A DNA stretch of 64,000 nucleotides from Gammaproteobacteria bacterium (GCA_026708965.1 JAPOTY010000013.1:1-64000); one strand, 5' to 3'. Shown: positions 38,409 to 46,591, numbered from the stretch's first letter. Notes: generated from the sequence alone by a model not told the origin. Numbers and translations: made by a program.

Positions 38409-39068
38409 TCAAGAGGTATCCTGTGTTGGTTCGATATGCCGGCCAAGGGAGGAGGCAAAGCCCGACAGTTCCGCAATCAGTGGCTCAGGCAATTCCTGCT
38501 CGGCCTCGAGCGGAAAAGCCATCACGGTTTTAGCCAGCTCGGCAACCGTGTTCTCGACCGTCATATAGTCGCTTATGTACAGCTCGGCAGCCTCGCCAAG
38601 CGCTTCGGGGATGTGCCGAAAGGCGCAGGCAACATCCCAATAATCTCTTGTCATCCTGCGATTGGACATCGCGGCGAGCTTGCCGGTCAGCACGTCAACG
38701 GGATGGCCCACGCGCACGCCGTTGGCGGCGATGTTTGGCGGGTGGCGCGGGGCTATGCCGTTGAAATCGTCGATGCCCACGAAATTGAACGCAACGGCGC
38801 GGCGCGGGCCGTCCACAACGGCATCGACCATGCCGCTGCTGCCCCGGAACCGGGCGTGGCGAAGCCAAGCCCATTGCTCGATGAGGCGGCGCTCAACCGG
38901 CCCGCCGTCGGCACGGAAGAAATCGAAGTCCGTGGATTTTCGGTGATTGAGGTAAAGGGCAAGCGCGGTGCCGCCGTGCAACTGGTAGCCTTTCAGTGTA
39001 TTGGGATCAATTTTTTCCCAGATGTCCCTCATGTCAGGGTCCATGAAACCGAAATGTTCAGGGTTCAT
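38409..39068 (-). CDS. AbiEii-family nucleotidyltransferase toxin
   Basis: This 219-aa protein belongs to the AbiEii/DUF1814 nucleotidyltransferase family, toxins of type IV-like toxin-antitoxin and phage-abortive systems. The nucleotidyltransferase signature is QLHGGTALALYLNHRKSTDFDFF-type: GGT followed by DFDFF, giving the GG...DxD metal site at about residues 32-50. It runs opposite to hsdR, ending 12 nt past the hsdR stop. Its start overlaps the upstream partner gene by 11 nt, indicating a coupled pair. The RNA or protein target is unknown. Confidence 0.87.
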   Translation of the reverse strand: MNPEHFGFMDPDMRDIWEKIDPNTLKGYQLHGGTALALYLNHRKSTDFDFFRADGGPVERRLIEQWAWLRHARFRGSSGMVDAVVDGPRRAVAFNFVGIDDFNGIAPRHPPNIAANGVRVGHPVDVLTGKLAAMSNRRMTRDYWDVACAFRHIPEALGEAAELYISDYMTVENTVAELAKTVMAFPLEAEQELPEPLIAELSGFASSLGRHIEPTQDTS

Positions 39069-39594
39069 GGGCTGCCTCCTCTTGCTCGAGGAGCTTGCGG
39101 CGGGCGGATATGGGTCGGCGGCGCAGGTGGACGAGGTCGCGGATATGGCGTGGGCGGTGCCATTCCCGCCCTATAGCCAGCTTAGGCCCCAGCAGCTCCG
39201 CGCGCCACATCCAGTACTTGTAGGAGCGCATGGACATCTGGCCGGGTTCAGCGGTGCGAAGCATTTTTACCCAATCGCTCCTTGGAATGGTGCGCCAGAG
39301 GTACTCGCATTCGTCTTCGGTGGCGTGGTCGGTTGCGTGCCGGAGAAAGGCGACCCGGTTGCGAAGTATGGTCCAAGGCTCGCCGTTCCACCACATTGTT
39401 TTGGCAATCCGGGTTAGTTCGGGTGTCCCGGGCAATGGGTCAAGCACCGGGGGAATGGGCGTTCCGTGCCATGTTCTGCGATCCGGGCGGGGGGCATACC
39501 CAAGGGCGTTCGGTTCGGAGACCGGCATCGTGCGGAGCATTCTACCCCGGGCGTTGCTCAGCTCTTCCAGTGTCCGGTCCCGCAGATACGGCAC
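39058..39594 (-). CDS. Unrecognised protein, candidate antitoxin of the AbiEii-type toxin
   Basis: I do not recognise this 178-aa protein. It starts at a GTG and overlaps the AbiEii toxin gene by 11 nt, the arrangement expected for a cognate antitoxin, which usually comes first. It is rich in Arg and Trp (for example TMWWNGEPWTILRNR and RSYKYWMWRAELLG), with a basic segment HLRRRPISARRKLLEQE near the C-terminus that could bind nucleic acid. It does not show the winged-helix N-terminus of classical AbiEi. The function is inferred from position only. Confidence 0.65.
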   Translation of the reverse strand: MPYLRDRTLEELSNARGRMLRTMPVSEPNALGYAPRPDRRTWHGTPIPPVLDPLPGTPELTRIAKTMWWNGEPWTILRNRVAFLRHATDHATEDECEYLWRTIPRSDWVKMLRTAEPGQMSMRSYKYWMWRAELLGPKLAIGREWHRPRHIRDLVHLRRRPISARRKLLEQEEAAHEP

Positions 39595-39644
39595 TCATTA
39601 CAACGAACTTTCCTATGTGCCCCCGAACCTGCCGGGAACCACAT

Positions 39645-39801
39645 AATCTGCGACCATATCATCATGTCCTTCCACCTCGACCGAAGCGCCCTCGATTTGG
39701 CCCCGTTCGACAGCTAGGGCGGCATGGGCCGGATGTACAAGCTGTTCGGCGAGCGGATGGACGACGTGCTCGACGAGATGAATGAGGCGCTGGCAGCGTA
39801 G
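39645..39801 (+). pseudogene. Decayed duplicate of the hsdR 3' end
   Basis: This segment aligns end to end with the last 150 bp of hsdR (38245-38396). A 51-nt block (39718-39768) is identical to 38313-38363. The encoded tail reads SFHLDRSALDLAPFDS, then a TAG where hsdR has CAC (His), then GMGRMYKLFGERMDDV and a stop at the equivalent place. No similarity is seen upstream of about 39643. The two copies bracket the inverted AbiEii pair as direct repeats. Confidence 0.9.
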
Positions 39802-39822
39802 CTCTTGTATGCTGCGCTTTTT

Positions 39823-39860
39823 CCGGGCTTCGCAAGCTCCCGGCGAGGATTTGTCTTTTT
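39823..39860 (+). terminator. Possible terminator after the hsdR-tail relic
   Basis: CCGGGCTT and AAGCTCCCGG form an imperfect stem with a CGC loop and a 2-nt bulge at 39823-39843. A T-rich stretch (TTGTCTTTTT) follows at 39851-39860 after an 8-nt gap. The gap makes it a weak candidate. Confidence 0.3.
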
Positions 39861-39887
39861 GATCGTCTGCTACACTCTCCCCATAAT
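39859..39887 (+). promoter_or_regulatory. Predicted promoter of the abrB-hsdS-albA-hsdM operon
   Basis: TTGATC at 39859-39864 and CATAAT at 39882-39887 are separated by an ideal 17 nt. The predicted start point is near 39894, about 150 nt upstream of the AbrB-like gene. This would let hsdS and hsdM be transcribed independently of hsdR, from which they are now separated. Between here and 40043 I see no convincing gene. Confidence 0.5.
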
Positions 39888-40043
39888 AGAGCAGGCGGAA
39901 TCGACGCAAACATGAACGCATCGCCGCATACAGTTCGAGCCGCTTCAGGCTTGGAATTCCACAGTCATCCGATAGTTTTGTTGTCTCGATCCTATTCGTT
40001 CGATTGAGCGAAAATGCTTCCTGCGGGCTGCCGGTGAACCTCT

Positions 40044-40280
40044 GTGCTTAAAGTTGGCGCCAAGCGCCGTTTGACGCTGTCGGCCAGCCAGTGCCGAACG
40101 GCCGGCATTGAGCCAGGCGATGAATGCCGCGTTTTCGCCTCCGACGGTCGAATCACTGTAATCCGCCAGCAGCCCGGCAGCGCTTGGGGATGCCTCGCTC
40201 ATCTTCGGGCGGACGAAACAGTTTCGGATGAGCAATCGCGCCAGGACGTCATGGAAAGCGAAAGGAGTCGAATGCGGTGA
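40044..40280 (+). CDS. AbrB/SpoVT-like DNA-binding protein (orphan antitoxin-like)
   Basis: This 78-aa protein begins LKVGAKRRLTLSASQC and continues GIEPGDECRVFASDGRITVI, the AbrB swapped-hairpin pattern. The start is a GTG with only weak ribosome-binding sequence. No toxin gene follows; the next gene is hsdS, 64 nt downstream. It may be a transcriptional regulator of the restriction operon or an antitoxin left without its toxin. A 23-codon ORF bridges its stop to the hsdS start. Confidence 0.68.
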   Translation: MLKVGAKRRLTLSASQCRTAGIEPGDECRVFASDGRITVIRQQPGSAWGCLAHLRADETVSDEQSRQDVMESERSRMR

Positions 40281-40344
40281 CCTCGACCGCAAGCTTGGAC
40301 GACGGGGGATTGGTCGCACGATACCAAGGCTCCGTGCTCGCGCC

Positions 40345-41895
40345 ATGATGGATGCGATCAGTAGCTATAGGATTCCGGAGTCTTGGGAAACGGTGCGTCT
40401 GGGTTCTCTTGTCGAAAGTGAGAAAGGCAAGAAGCCGAAAAGATGCGCCAGTGAGCGATCTTCTTCATATTCGTTGCCGTATATCAACATTAGAGCTTTT
40501 GAGGAAGGGGTCATTGAGTCTTGGGCAGATGGCGAAGGTTGCCGCATGTGCCACGAGTCTGACTTGCTCTTGGTGTGGGACGGTGCCCGGTCTGGATTGG
40601 TGGGCAAAGGGATGAGCGGCGCATTGGGCAGCACCTTGGCCCGCATCAATTTTCCTCTAATAGAAAACCAGTACGCGTTTTATTTTTTGCAATCAAAGTA
40701 TGACCAAATCAATTCACGCACAAAGGGAAGCGGAACGCCGCATGTTGATCCTGATCTGCTCTGGAACTATGAGTTTCCGGTTCCTCCTTTCAATGAGCAG
40801 CGCCGAATCGTTGCCAGGATCAAGGAGCTGTTTTCCGAACTGGACAAGGGCATCGAGAGTCTGAGGAAGGCTCGAGAGCAGCTCAAGCTCTATCGCCAAG
40901 CCGTCCTGAAGCACGCCTTCGAGGGCAAGCTCACAGCGCAATGGCGTGAAGAGAATAAGGACAAACTTGAAAGCCCCGAGCAATTGCTTGAGGATATCAA
41001 GCGCGAGCAGGAAGCCCGCTACGATAAGCAACTGCAAACATGGAAGGCCCTAATAAAGGATTGGGAGGATAGCGGCAGAAAGGGCAAGAAACCAAGAAAG
41101 CCAAAGAGCTTCAAGCCAGTCTCAGAATTAGCAGGAGAAGATACTGGAAATTCGGAGCGGCTTCCAAGCAGTTGGCTTTGGCTGTTGGCTGAATCCGCAG
41201 GCATCATTCAACTTGGTCGGCAGCGTTCCCCAAGAAATAGATCGAAGGATTACCCAACGAAATACATTAGGGCTGCGAACATCACGGAAAACGGCTTGAA
41301 TCTAGACGATGTTCTCGACATGGATTTTGATCCTCACGAATTTAGTGCATATCGGCTGGAAAAGGATGATCTACTGCTTTCCGAAGGATCAGGAAGCGCA
41401 TCCCAAGTTGGTAAGCCAGCAATTTGGGAAGATCAGATTCTGAACTGCTGTTTTCAGAATACAGTGATCCGGCATCAACCCTATTGCTGTGACCACTCGC
41501 CTTATCTTCTTTGGCTCTATCGTTTCTACTACATTAGCGGGACATTTGCGCAAGTTGCAGGGGGTGTCGGCATACATCACTTGAGCGCTTACAAATTTGC
41601 TCGGCTCCCTCTTCCTCTATGTCCTATCTTGGAACAAACAGAAATTGTTCGGCAGCTAGAGGAAAGATTCACGGCGATGCAGGAGAACGAGAAGGAAATT
41701 GATTTCGCTATCGAAAAAGCGCAATCGCTTCGGCAATCGATCCTTCAGAAAGCCTTCTCCGGCCAACTCGTCGCGCAGGATCCCGCTGACGAACCTGCTT
41801 CAATGCTGCTCGAACGGATTAAGGCCGAGACACTAGCACAATCTAGCGGCACCGAGCGTCGCAATAAGCGCCGACGCGCTAAGGCACCGGCATGA
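40345..41895 (+). CDS. hsdS: Type I restriction-modification specificity subunit HsdS
   Basis: HsdS determines the DNA target for methylation and cleavage. I start it at the ATG at 40345 (516 aa), giving SSYRIPESWETVRLGSLVE as the start of the first target recognition domain. The two TRDs (about residues 5-155 and 270-420) are followed by conserved helical regions, KAREQLKLYRQAVLKHAFEG and EKAQSLRQSILQKAFSGQL. The DNA is visibly richer in A+T than the flanking core genes, as is common for exchanged hsdS alleles. The stop overlaps the next gene as ATGA. Confidence 0.93.
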   Translation: MMDAISSYRIPESWETVRLGSLVESEKGKKPKRCASERSSSYSLPYINIRAFEEGVIESWADGEGCRMCHESDLLLVWDGARSGLVGKGMSGALGSTLARINFPLIENQYAFYFLQSKYDQINSRTKGSGTPHVDPDLLWNYEFPVPPFNEQRRIVARIKELFSELDKGIESLRKAREQLKLYRQAVLKHAFEGKLTAQWREENKDKLESPEQLLEDIKREQEARYDKQLQTWKALIKDWEDSGRKGKKPRKPKSFKPVSELAGEDTGNSERLPSSWLWLLAESAGIIQLGRQRSPRNRSKDYPTKYIRAANITENGLNLDDVLDMDFDPHEFSAYRLEKDDLLLSEGSGSASQVGKPAIWEDQILNCCFQNTVIRHQPYCCDHSPYLLWLYRFYYISGTFAQVAGGVGIHHLSAYKFARLPLPLCPILEQTEIVRQLEERFTAMQENEKEIDFAIEKAQSLRQSILQKAFSGQLVAQDPADEPASMLLERIKAETLAQSSGTERRNKRRRAKAPA

Positions 41896-43580
41896 CGGAC
41901 AAGCTTCCCATCAACCTTGGCCACCTGCTTCGCCAGCGCACTGTCGAGGGCGAGCGCATCGAGTACAAGGCCGGGTGGAATCCGAAAAGTGTGCTGCATG
42001 CGATCTGTGCTTTCGCCAATGATTTCCATAACCTAGGCGGCGGCTATGTGATACTGGGCGTCAAAGAGAAGGACGGGCGCCCGGTTCTCCCTCCGAAGGG
42101 GATCAGCCCCCAAAAGATCAATGCGATCCAGAATGAATTGCTGGCGCTGGGGCATTCCGCTATCCGGCCTCACTACCACCCGCTCACGGCCACCTACAGC
42201 ATTGAGGGCCGAACCATCCTCGCGCTTTGGGTGCCCGGCGGCGAAACCCGACCGTACAAGGCTAGAGCGAGTTTGGCGAAGGGACGGTCGGACTGGGCCT
42301 ACTACATCCGAAAGCACAGCAGCACCGTGCGCGCCAGGGATGCCGACGCTCGCGAGTTGATGAGTCTTGCGGCCACCGTGCCCTTTGACGACCGGTATCG
42401 GCAGACGGCATCGATCAATGATCTTTCGGGTCGGCTGGTCCGAAATTTCCTCCGGGACATCGGCAGCGATCTCGCCGCCGAAGCAACGGACCTCTCGATG
42501 GCGGAACTCGGCCAGCGCATGAACATCGTGGGCGGGCCGCCCGAAGCGATGTTTCCCAAGAATGTCGGTTTGCTGTTTTTCAACGACCGTCCGCACGATT
42601 TCTTTCCTTCAACTCAAATCGATGTGGTTTGGTTTCCTGATGGCCCGGGCGGCGACCGATTCGAGGAAAAGGAGTTTCGCGGCCCGCTCTCGCTCATCCT
42701 GGGCGAGGCGATCGGCTACGTCGAGCGGAACTACCTGAAAGAGACCGTCGTTAAGCATCCGCACAAGCCCGAGGCGGAGCGCTTCTGGAACTTCCCCATC
42801 GGCGCCATCGAGGAGGCGCTGGTGAACGCCATCTATCACCGTTCCTACGAGGAGCGCGAGCCAGTAGAAGTGCGTATCACCGCCGAGGAATTGGTGGTTC
42901 TGAGTTTTCCTGGCGCCGACCGATCGATCCGCATGGAGGACTTCCAGAAAGGGCAGGCCGTTAGCCGCCGCTACCGCAATCGGCGGATCGGAGAATTTCT
43001 CAAGGAGCTTGACCTAGCCGAGGGCCGGTCCACGGGAGTGCCGAAGATTTTACGCGCCATGCGTGAAAACGGCTCGCCCGCGCCGGTCTTTGAAAGCGAT
43101 GACGACCGCACCTTTTTTCTTGTGCGCCTGCCGGTGCATGAACAGGTTGGCAAGGAAGTTGCCCAGCAAGAGACCGTACAAGATGCCGGACAAGTTGCCG
43201 AGCAAGATAACTTACTGGAAATAAAGCAAAATCGGAATTCCTTGCAAGTCACAGGACAAGATGAGGGACAAGTCACCGTACATGACACCGTACATGACAC
43301 CGTACATGATGCCCAACAAGATACTGCGCAAGTTACCGATCAGGTCAGGGAGTTGGTTGCGGTTCTTGGCACGGAGATGGGCCGTAATGAGTTGCAGGCG
43401 GCCATGGAACTTGTCAACCGGAGCCATTTCACCACCGCCTACCTGAAGCCCGCTCTTGATGCCGGACTGATCGAAATGACCCTGCCCGACAAGCCCACCA
43501 GCCGACATCAGCGCTACAGGCGCACGGTCGCTGGTCAGGACTTGGCCGAGAGGATTAAAGGGAAGGGCGGCTCCGCATGA
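41892..43580 (+). CDS. AlbA_2/Schlafen-like ATP-binding protein in the type I R-M operon
   Basis: This 562-aa protein has an N-terminal AlbA_2 (divergent AAA/Schlafen-like) domain with RIEYKAGWNPKSVLHAICAF and GGGYVILGVKEKDG. A central ATPase-related region contains FPIGAIEEALVNAIYHRSY and GRSTGVPKILRAM. A Gln/Val/Asp-rich linker (about residues 415-485) is encoded partly by three 12-nt tandem repeats. A C-terminal winged-helix-like segment follows. It is translationally coupled to hsdS and hsdM by 4-nt overlaps, so it is part of the system. Its biochemical role is unknown. Confidence 0.85.
   Translation: MTDKLPINLGHLLRQRTVEGERIEYKAGWNPKSVLHAICAFANDFHNLGGGYVILGVKEKDGRPVLPPKGISPQKINAIQNELLALGHSAIRPHYHPLTATYSIEGRTILALWVPGGETRPYKARASLAKGRSDWAYYIRKHSSTVRARDADARELMSLAATVPFDDRYRQTASINDLSGRLVRNFLRDIGSDLAAEATDLSMAELGQRMNIVGGPPEAMFPKNVGLLFFNDRPHDFFPSTQIDVVWFPDGPGGDRFEEKEFRGPLSLILGEAIGYVERNYLKETVVKHPHKPEAERFWNFPIGAIEEALVNAIYHRSYEEREPVEVRITAEELVVLSFPGADRSIRMEDFQKGQAVSRRYRNRRIGEFLKELDLAEGRSTGVPKILRAMRENGSPAPVFESDDDRTFFLVRLPVHEQVGKEVAQQETVQDAGQVAEQDNLLEIKQNRNSLQVTGQDEGQVTVHDTVHDTVHDAQQDTAQVTDQVRELVAVLGTEMGRNELQAAMELVNRSHFTTAYLKPALDAGLIEMTLPDKPTSRHQRYRRTVAGQDLAERIKGKGGSA
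43275..43310 (+). repeat. Three 12-nt tandem repeats inside the AlbA_2 gene
   Basis: ACCGTACATGAC occurs three times in a row; the last base of the third unit is T. The units encode TVHD repeats in the linker. The unit length is a multiple of 3, so changes in copy number would alter linker length without shifting frame. Looser repeats of CAAGTTGCC type surround it (about 43147-43345). Confidence 0.85.
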
Positions 43581-45073
43581 GCACCGCGCCCATCGTTTCC
43601 AAGGTCTGGAGCTTTTGCCATATGCTGCGCGATGACGGGGTGGGCTACGGCGACTATTTGGAGCAACTCACCTACCTGATCTTCCTCAAGATGGCGGACG
43701 AATACTCTAGGCCGCCCTACAGCCGCGACGTAGGCATTTCCCCCGAGCACAAGTGGCCGCAGCTGAAATCAAGGAAAGGAGCGGAATTGGAAGACCATTA
43801 TGTCGCCACGCTGCGCGCGCTCGGCGCCCGGCCCGGGCTGCTCGGGCAGATATTCATTGGCGCCCAGAACAAGATTCAGGATCCGGCAAAGCTGTATCGC
43901 CTCATCGCCATGATCGATGATGCCGATTGGGTGGCCATGGGCGCGGACACCAAGGGCGATATCTACGAGAGCTTGCTGGAAAGAAACGCCGAGGACACCA
44001 AGTCCGGCGCGGGCCAGTATTTCACGCCCCGCGCCCTCATCCGCGCCATGGTCGAATGCGTGCGGCCGGAGCCCGGAAAGCGCATTGCCGATCCGGCCTG
44101 CGGCACCGGCGGCTTTTTTCTGGCGGCCTACGACTTCATCACCAACCCGCGCAACTTCAAGCTCGACAAGGAGCAGAAGGCGTTTCTGAAGCACGAAGCG
44201 TTTCACGGCAACGAGATCGTGGCCAATACGCGGCGCCTATGCCTGATGAACATGTTCCTGCACAATATCGGCGAAATCGAGGGCGGCGCGCCGATTTCGG
44301 CCAATGACTCGCTGATCGCCGATGACGGCGAACGCTTCGATTACGTGCTGGCGAATCCGCCTTTCGGCAAGAAAAGCTCGATGAGCTTCACCAACGAGGA
44401 GGGCGGGCAGCAAAAGGACGAATTGACCTATAACCGCCAGGATTTCTGGGCCGCCACATCAAACAAGCAGCTTAACTTCGTGCAGCATATCCGCACCATG
44501 CTCAAGACCACCGGCGTCGCCGCCGTGGTGGTGCCCGACAACGTGCTGTTCGAGGGTGGCGCAGGCGAGATGATCCGCAGGAAGCTGCTGGACAGCACCG
44601 ACCTGCACACCATCCTGCGCCTGCCCACCGGCGTGTTCTACGCGCAAGGCGTGAAAGCCAACGTGATCTTCTTCGACAACCGCGAAGCCAGCCCGAATCC
44701 TTGGACGGAGCAGGTCTGGTACTACGATTACCGCACCAATATCCGCCACACTTTGAAGAAAAAGCCGATGCGCTTGGAGCATCTGTCGGACTTCATCGCT
44801 TGCTACAACCCGCGCAACCGGCACGAGCGCAAGGCAACTTGGAACGAGGGAGCGGCGCCGGAGGGACGCTGGCGCAGCTACAGCTACGAAGAACTCGCCG
44901 CCCGCGACAAAGCCAGCCTCGATATCTTCTGGCTCAAGGATAAAAGCCTCGCGGATCTCGACAACCTCCCCGAGCCGGACGATCTCGCTGCGGAAATCAT
45001 CGAGAATCTGGAGGCGGGCCTCGGCAGCTTCCGCAAAGTGCTTGCAGGGTTGGAGCGTTCAGCTAGTCGTTGA
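43577..45073 (+). CDS. hsdM: Type I restriction-modification methyltransferase subunit HsdM
   Basis: HsdM is the N6-adenine methyltransferase of the system and pairs with HsdS. The 498-aa protein has an N-terminal helical domain (YLEQLTYLIFLKMADE), the motif QYFTPRALIRAMV, the SAM motif DPACGTGGFFLAAYDF near residue 172 and the catalytic NPPF at about residue 257. The start overlaps the AlbA_2 gene as ATGA. With hsdR and hsdS this makes a complete, apparently intact type I system. Confidence 0.97.
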   Translation: MSTAPIVSKVWSFCHMLRDDGVGYGDYLEQLTYLIFLKMADEYSRPPYSRDVGISPEHKWPQLKSRKGAELEDHYVATLRALGARPGLLGQIFIGAQNKIQDPAKLYRLIAMIDDADWVAMGADTKGDIYESLLERNAEDTKSGAGQYFTPRALIRAMVECVRPEPGKRIADPACGTGGFFLAAYDFITNPRNFKLDKEQKAFLKHEAFHGNEIVANTRRLCLMNMFLHNIGEIEGGAPISANDSLIADDGERFDYVLANPPFGKKSSMSFTNEEGGQQKDELTYNRQDFWAATSNKQLNFVQHIRTMLKTTGVAAVVVPDNVLFEGGAGEMIRRKLLDSTDLHTILRLPTGVFYAQGVKANVIFFDNREASPNPWTEQVWYYDYRTNIRHTLKKKPMRLEHLSDFIACYNPRNRHERKATWNEGAAPEGRWRSYSYEELAARDKASLDIFWLKDKSLADLDNLPEPDDLAAEIIENLEAGLGSFRKVLAGLERSASR

Positions 45074-45128
45074 GGCTTGTAATGAAATCATCCAGGACAG
45101 CACACCAGCATCGCCCGCTCTAAAAGTT

Positions 45129-45150
45129 CGCGCGCATTACGCGCGCATTA
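45129..45150. repeat. Two tandem 11-bp repeats with internal dyad
   Basis: CGCGCGCATTA occurs twice in tandem (45129-45139, 45140-45150), 56 nt after the hsdM stop. GCGCG and CGCGC around CATTA can form a 5-bp stem. No T-run follows. The segment lies at the start of the 317-nt gap between hsdM and metK. Confidence 0.5.
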
Positions 45151-45187
45151 ATCGCGCCGCTCCGACGTGATTTCTATTGCGGCAGCG

Positions 45188-45311
45188 GTGCTCGATAGGC
45201 GAGGCCAACGCTGAAGGCGGAAACGCCCTCCTAGTGAAGGAAGTCGAACGAAATGCGAGCACTTTGACTTGGATCGCGCTGCGTAGCATACGCCATGCAG
45301 CCCACGGCTGC
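45188..45311 (+). other. Structured intergenic segment upstream of metK, function unknown
   Basis: The 317-nt gap before metK contains three dyads. GTGCTCG (45188-45194) pairs with CGAGCAC (45256-45262) and encloses a GGCG-GAAA-CGCC hairpin. GCAGCC-CAC-GGCTGC forms a 6-bp hairpin at 45297-45311. I compared this by eye with SAH and SAM riboswitch cores and found no match. The closest -10 box lies downstream (45354), so it may not be in the metK leader at all. Confidence 0.35.
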
Positions 45312-45353
45312 CGCACTCCGTGCTGGCGCAACAGCGGACGGGGGGTGCCCGCG

Positions 45354-45359
45354 TATAAT
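45354..45359 (+). promoter_or_regulatory. Perfect -10 box of metK-ahcY
   Basis: TATAAT lies 31 nt upstream of the metK ATG, predicting a leader of about 25 nt. No clear -35 hexamer is found at the proper spacing. The rest of the gap (45074-45390) holds repeats and hairpins but no gene that I can support. Confidence 0.5.
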
Positions 45360-45390
45360 CAACGGTCTTGCCCAAACGCTGCTGGAAGCC

Positions 45391-46590
45391 ATGCCGAAGA
45401 CCTCTCTTTTTACCTCCGAGTCGGTTTCCGACGGCCATCCCGACAAGATGGCGGACCAGATTTCCGATGCCGTTCTCGATGCCGTGCTGAGCGAGGACGA
45501 AAACGGACGCGTTGCGGCCGAGGTGCTGGTCAAGACCGGTTTCGTTCTGGTGGCCGGCGAAATCACCACTTCCACTTGGATCGATCTGGAATCGCTGGTG
45601 CGGAAGCTGGTTGTCGGCCTGGGCTACAACAGTTCGGCCTTGGGTTTCGACGGCGCCACCTGCGGAGTGCTCAACGCGATCGGCAAGCAGTCGCCGGATA
45701 TCAGCTGCGGGGTTAACGAGGGGGAGGGCAAGCCGCTGGGGGCGGGCGACCAGGGCATGATGTTCGGCTTCGCCTGCAAGGACACGCCCTCGCTGATGCC
45801 GGCGCCCATCGATCTGTCCCACCGCTTGATGCGCCGCCACGCCGAGTTGCGCCAATCCGGCCAACTGCCTTGGCTGCGCCCCGACGGCAAGGCGCAGGTG
45901 ACGGTGCGCTACGAGGATTATCGTCCGGTTGCGGTTTGCGACGTGGTTTTCTCGACGCAGCACGCCCCGGACATCTGGCCCGACGATTCCGCGCGAGGCG
46001 AGTGTCCGCCCGATTTCAAGGATGCCATCATCGAGCAGATTATCAAGCCGGTGCTGGGGGCGGAATGGCTCAGCGCTCCGGTCAACTACCTGGTGAATCC
46101 CGCCGGCCGCTTCGTGGAGGGCGGGCCGAAGGCGGACTGCGGCCTGACAGGACGCAAGATCATCGTCGATACCTACGGCGGAATGGCGCGCCACGGCGGC
46201 GGCGCTTTCTCCGGCAAGGACCCCTCGAAAGTCGATCGATCCGCTGCCTACGCGGTGCGCCATGCGGCCAAGAATATCGTTGCCGCCGGGCTGGCGGAAC
46301 GCTGCGAAGTGCAGGTTTGCTACGCCATCGGCCGGCCGGAGCCGGTGGCGGTGGACGTGGAGTCGTTCGGCACCGCAACGGTGAGCGACGAGCGTTTGCG
46401 CGCCTTGGCGCGCGCTCACTTCGACCTGTCGGTGGAGGGCATTATCCAGTCCCTTGACCTGCGCCGTCCGATTTACCGCTCCACAGCCGCCTTCGGTCAT
46501 TTCGGGCGCGAGGAACCGGATTTCAGCTGGGAAGCGACTAACCGAGCGGCGGAACTCGCCGACGATGCTCCAAGCGCTAGGGTGGCCTGA
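45391..46590 (+). CDS. metK: S-adenosylmethionine synthetase MetK
   Basis: MetK makes SAM from methionine and ATP. The start is the ATG at 45391 (399 aa), giving [20 protein letters not shown] as the canonical N-terminus; the track start adds 32 unrelated residues. Other signatures are [10 protein letters not shown] and [19 protein letters not shown]. With ahcY directly downstream it forms the activated methyl cycle unit. Its SAM also supplies HsdM, RsmH and RsmI. Confidence 0.97.
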   Translation: MPKTSLFTSESVSDGHPDKMADQISDAVLDAVLSEDENGRVAAEVLVKTGFVLVAGEITTSTWIDLESLVRKLVVGLGYNSSALGFDGATCGVLNAIGKQSPDISCGVNEGEGKPLGAGDQGMMFGFACKDTPSLMPAPIDLSHRLMRRHAELRQSGQLPWLRPDGKAQVTVRYEDYRPVAVCDVVFSTQHAPDIWPDDSARGECPPDFKDAIIEQIIKPVLGAEWLSAPVNYLVNPAGRFVEGGPKADCGLTGRKIIVDTYGGMARHGGGAFSGKDPSKVDRSAAYAVRHAAKNIVAAGLAERCEVQVCYAIGRPEPVAVDVESFGTATVSDERLRALARAHFDLSVEGIIQSLDLRRPIYRSTAAFGHFGREEPDFSWEATNRAAELADDAPSARVA

Positions 46591-46591
46591 T

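Noticed and set aside
39912-40007. 31-codon ORF downstream of the predicted promoter before the AbrB-like gene
   Set aside because: It has no ribosome-binding site, no recognisable features and is short enough to occur by chance.
39945-40346. 133-aa minus-strand ORF opposite the AbrB-like gene
   Set aside because: The plus frame has a clear AbrB pattern with GTG start. The minus frame shows no family features.
43147-43345. CRISPR-like repeats
   Set aside because: The repeats are contiguous 12-nt units inside a coding frame, without spacers, so they are protein-linker repeats.
45181-45390. SAH or SAM riboswitch upstream of metK-ahcY
   Set aside because: The element cores I know (for example the AGCGCUGC...AGGCUCG...GGCGCUC pattern of SAH switches) are absent, so only an unnamed structured segment is reported.
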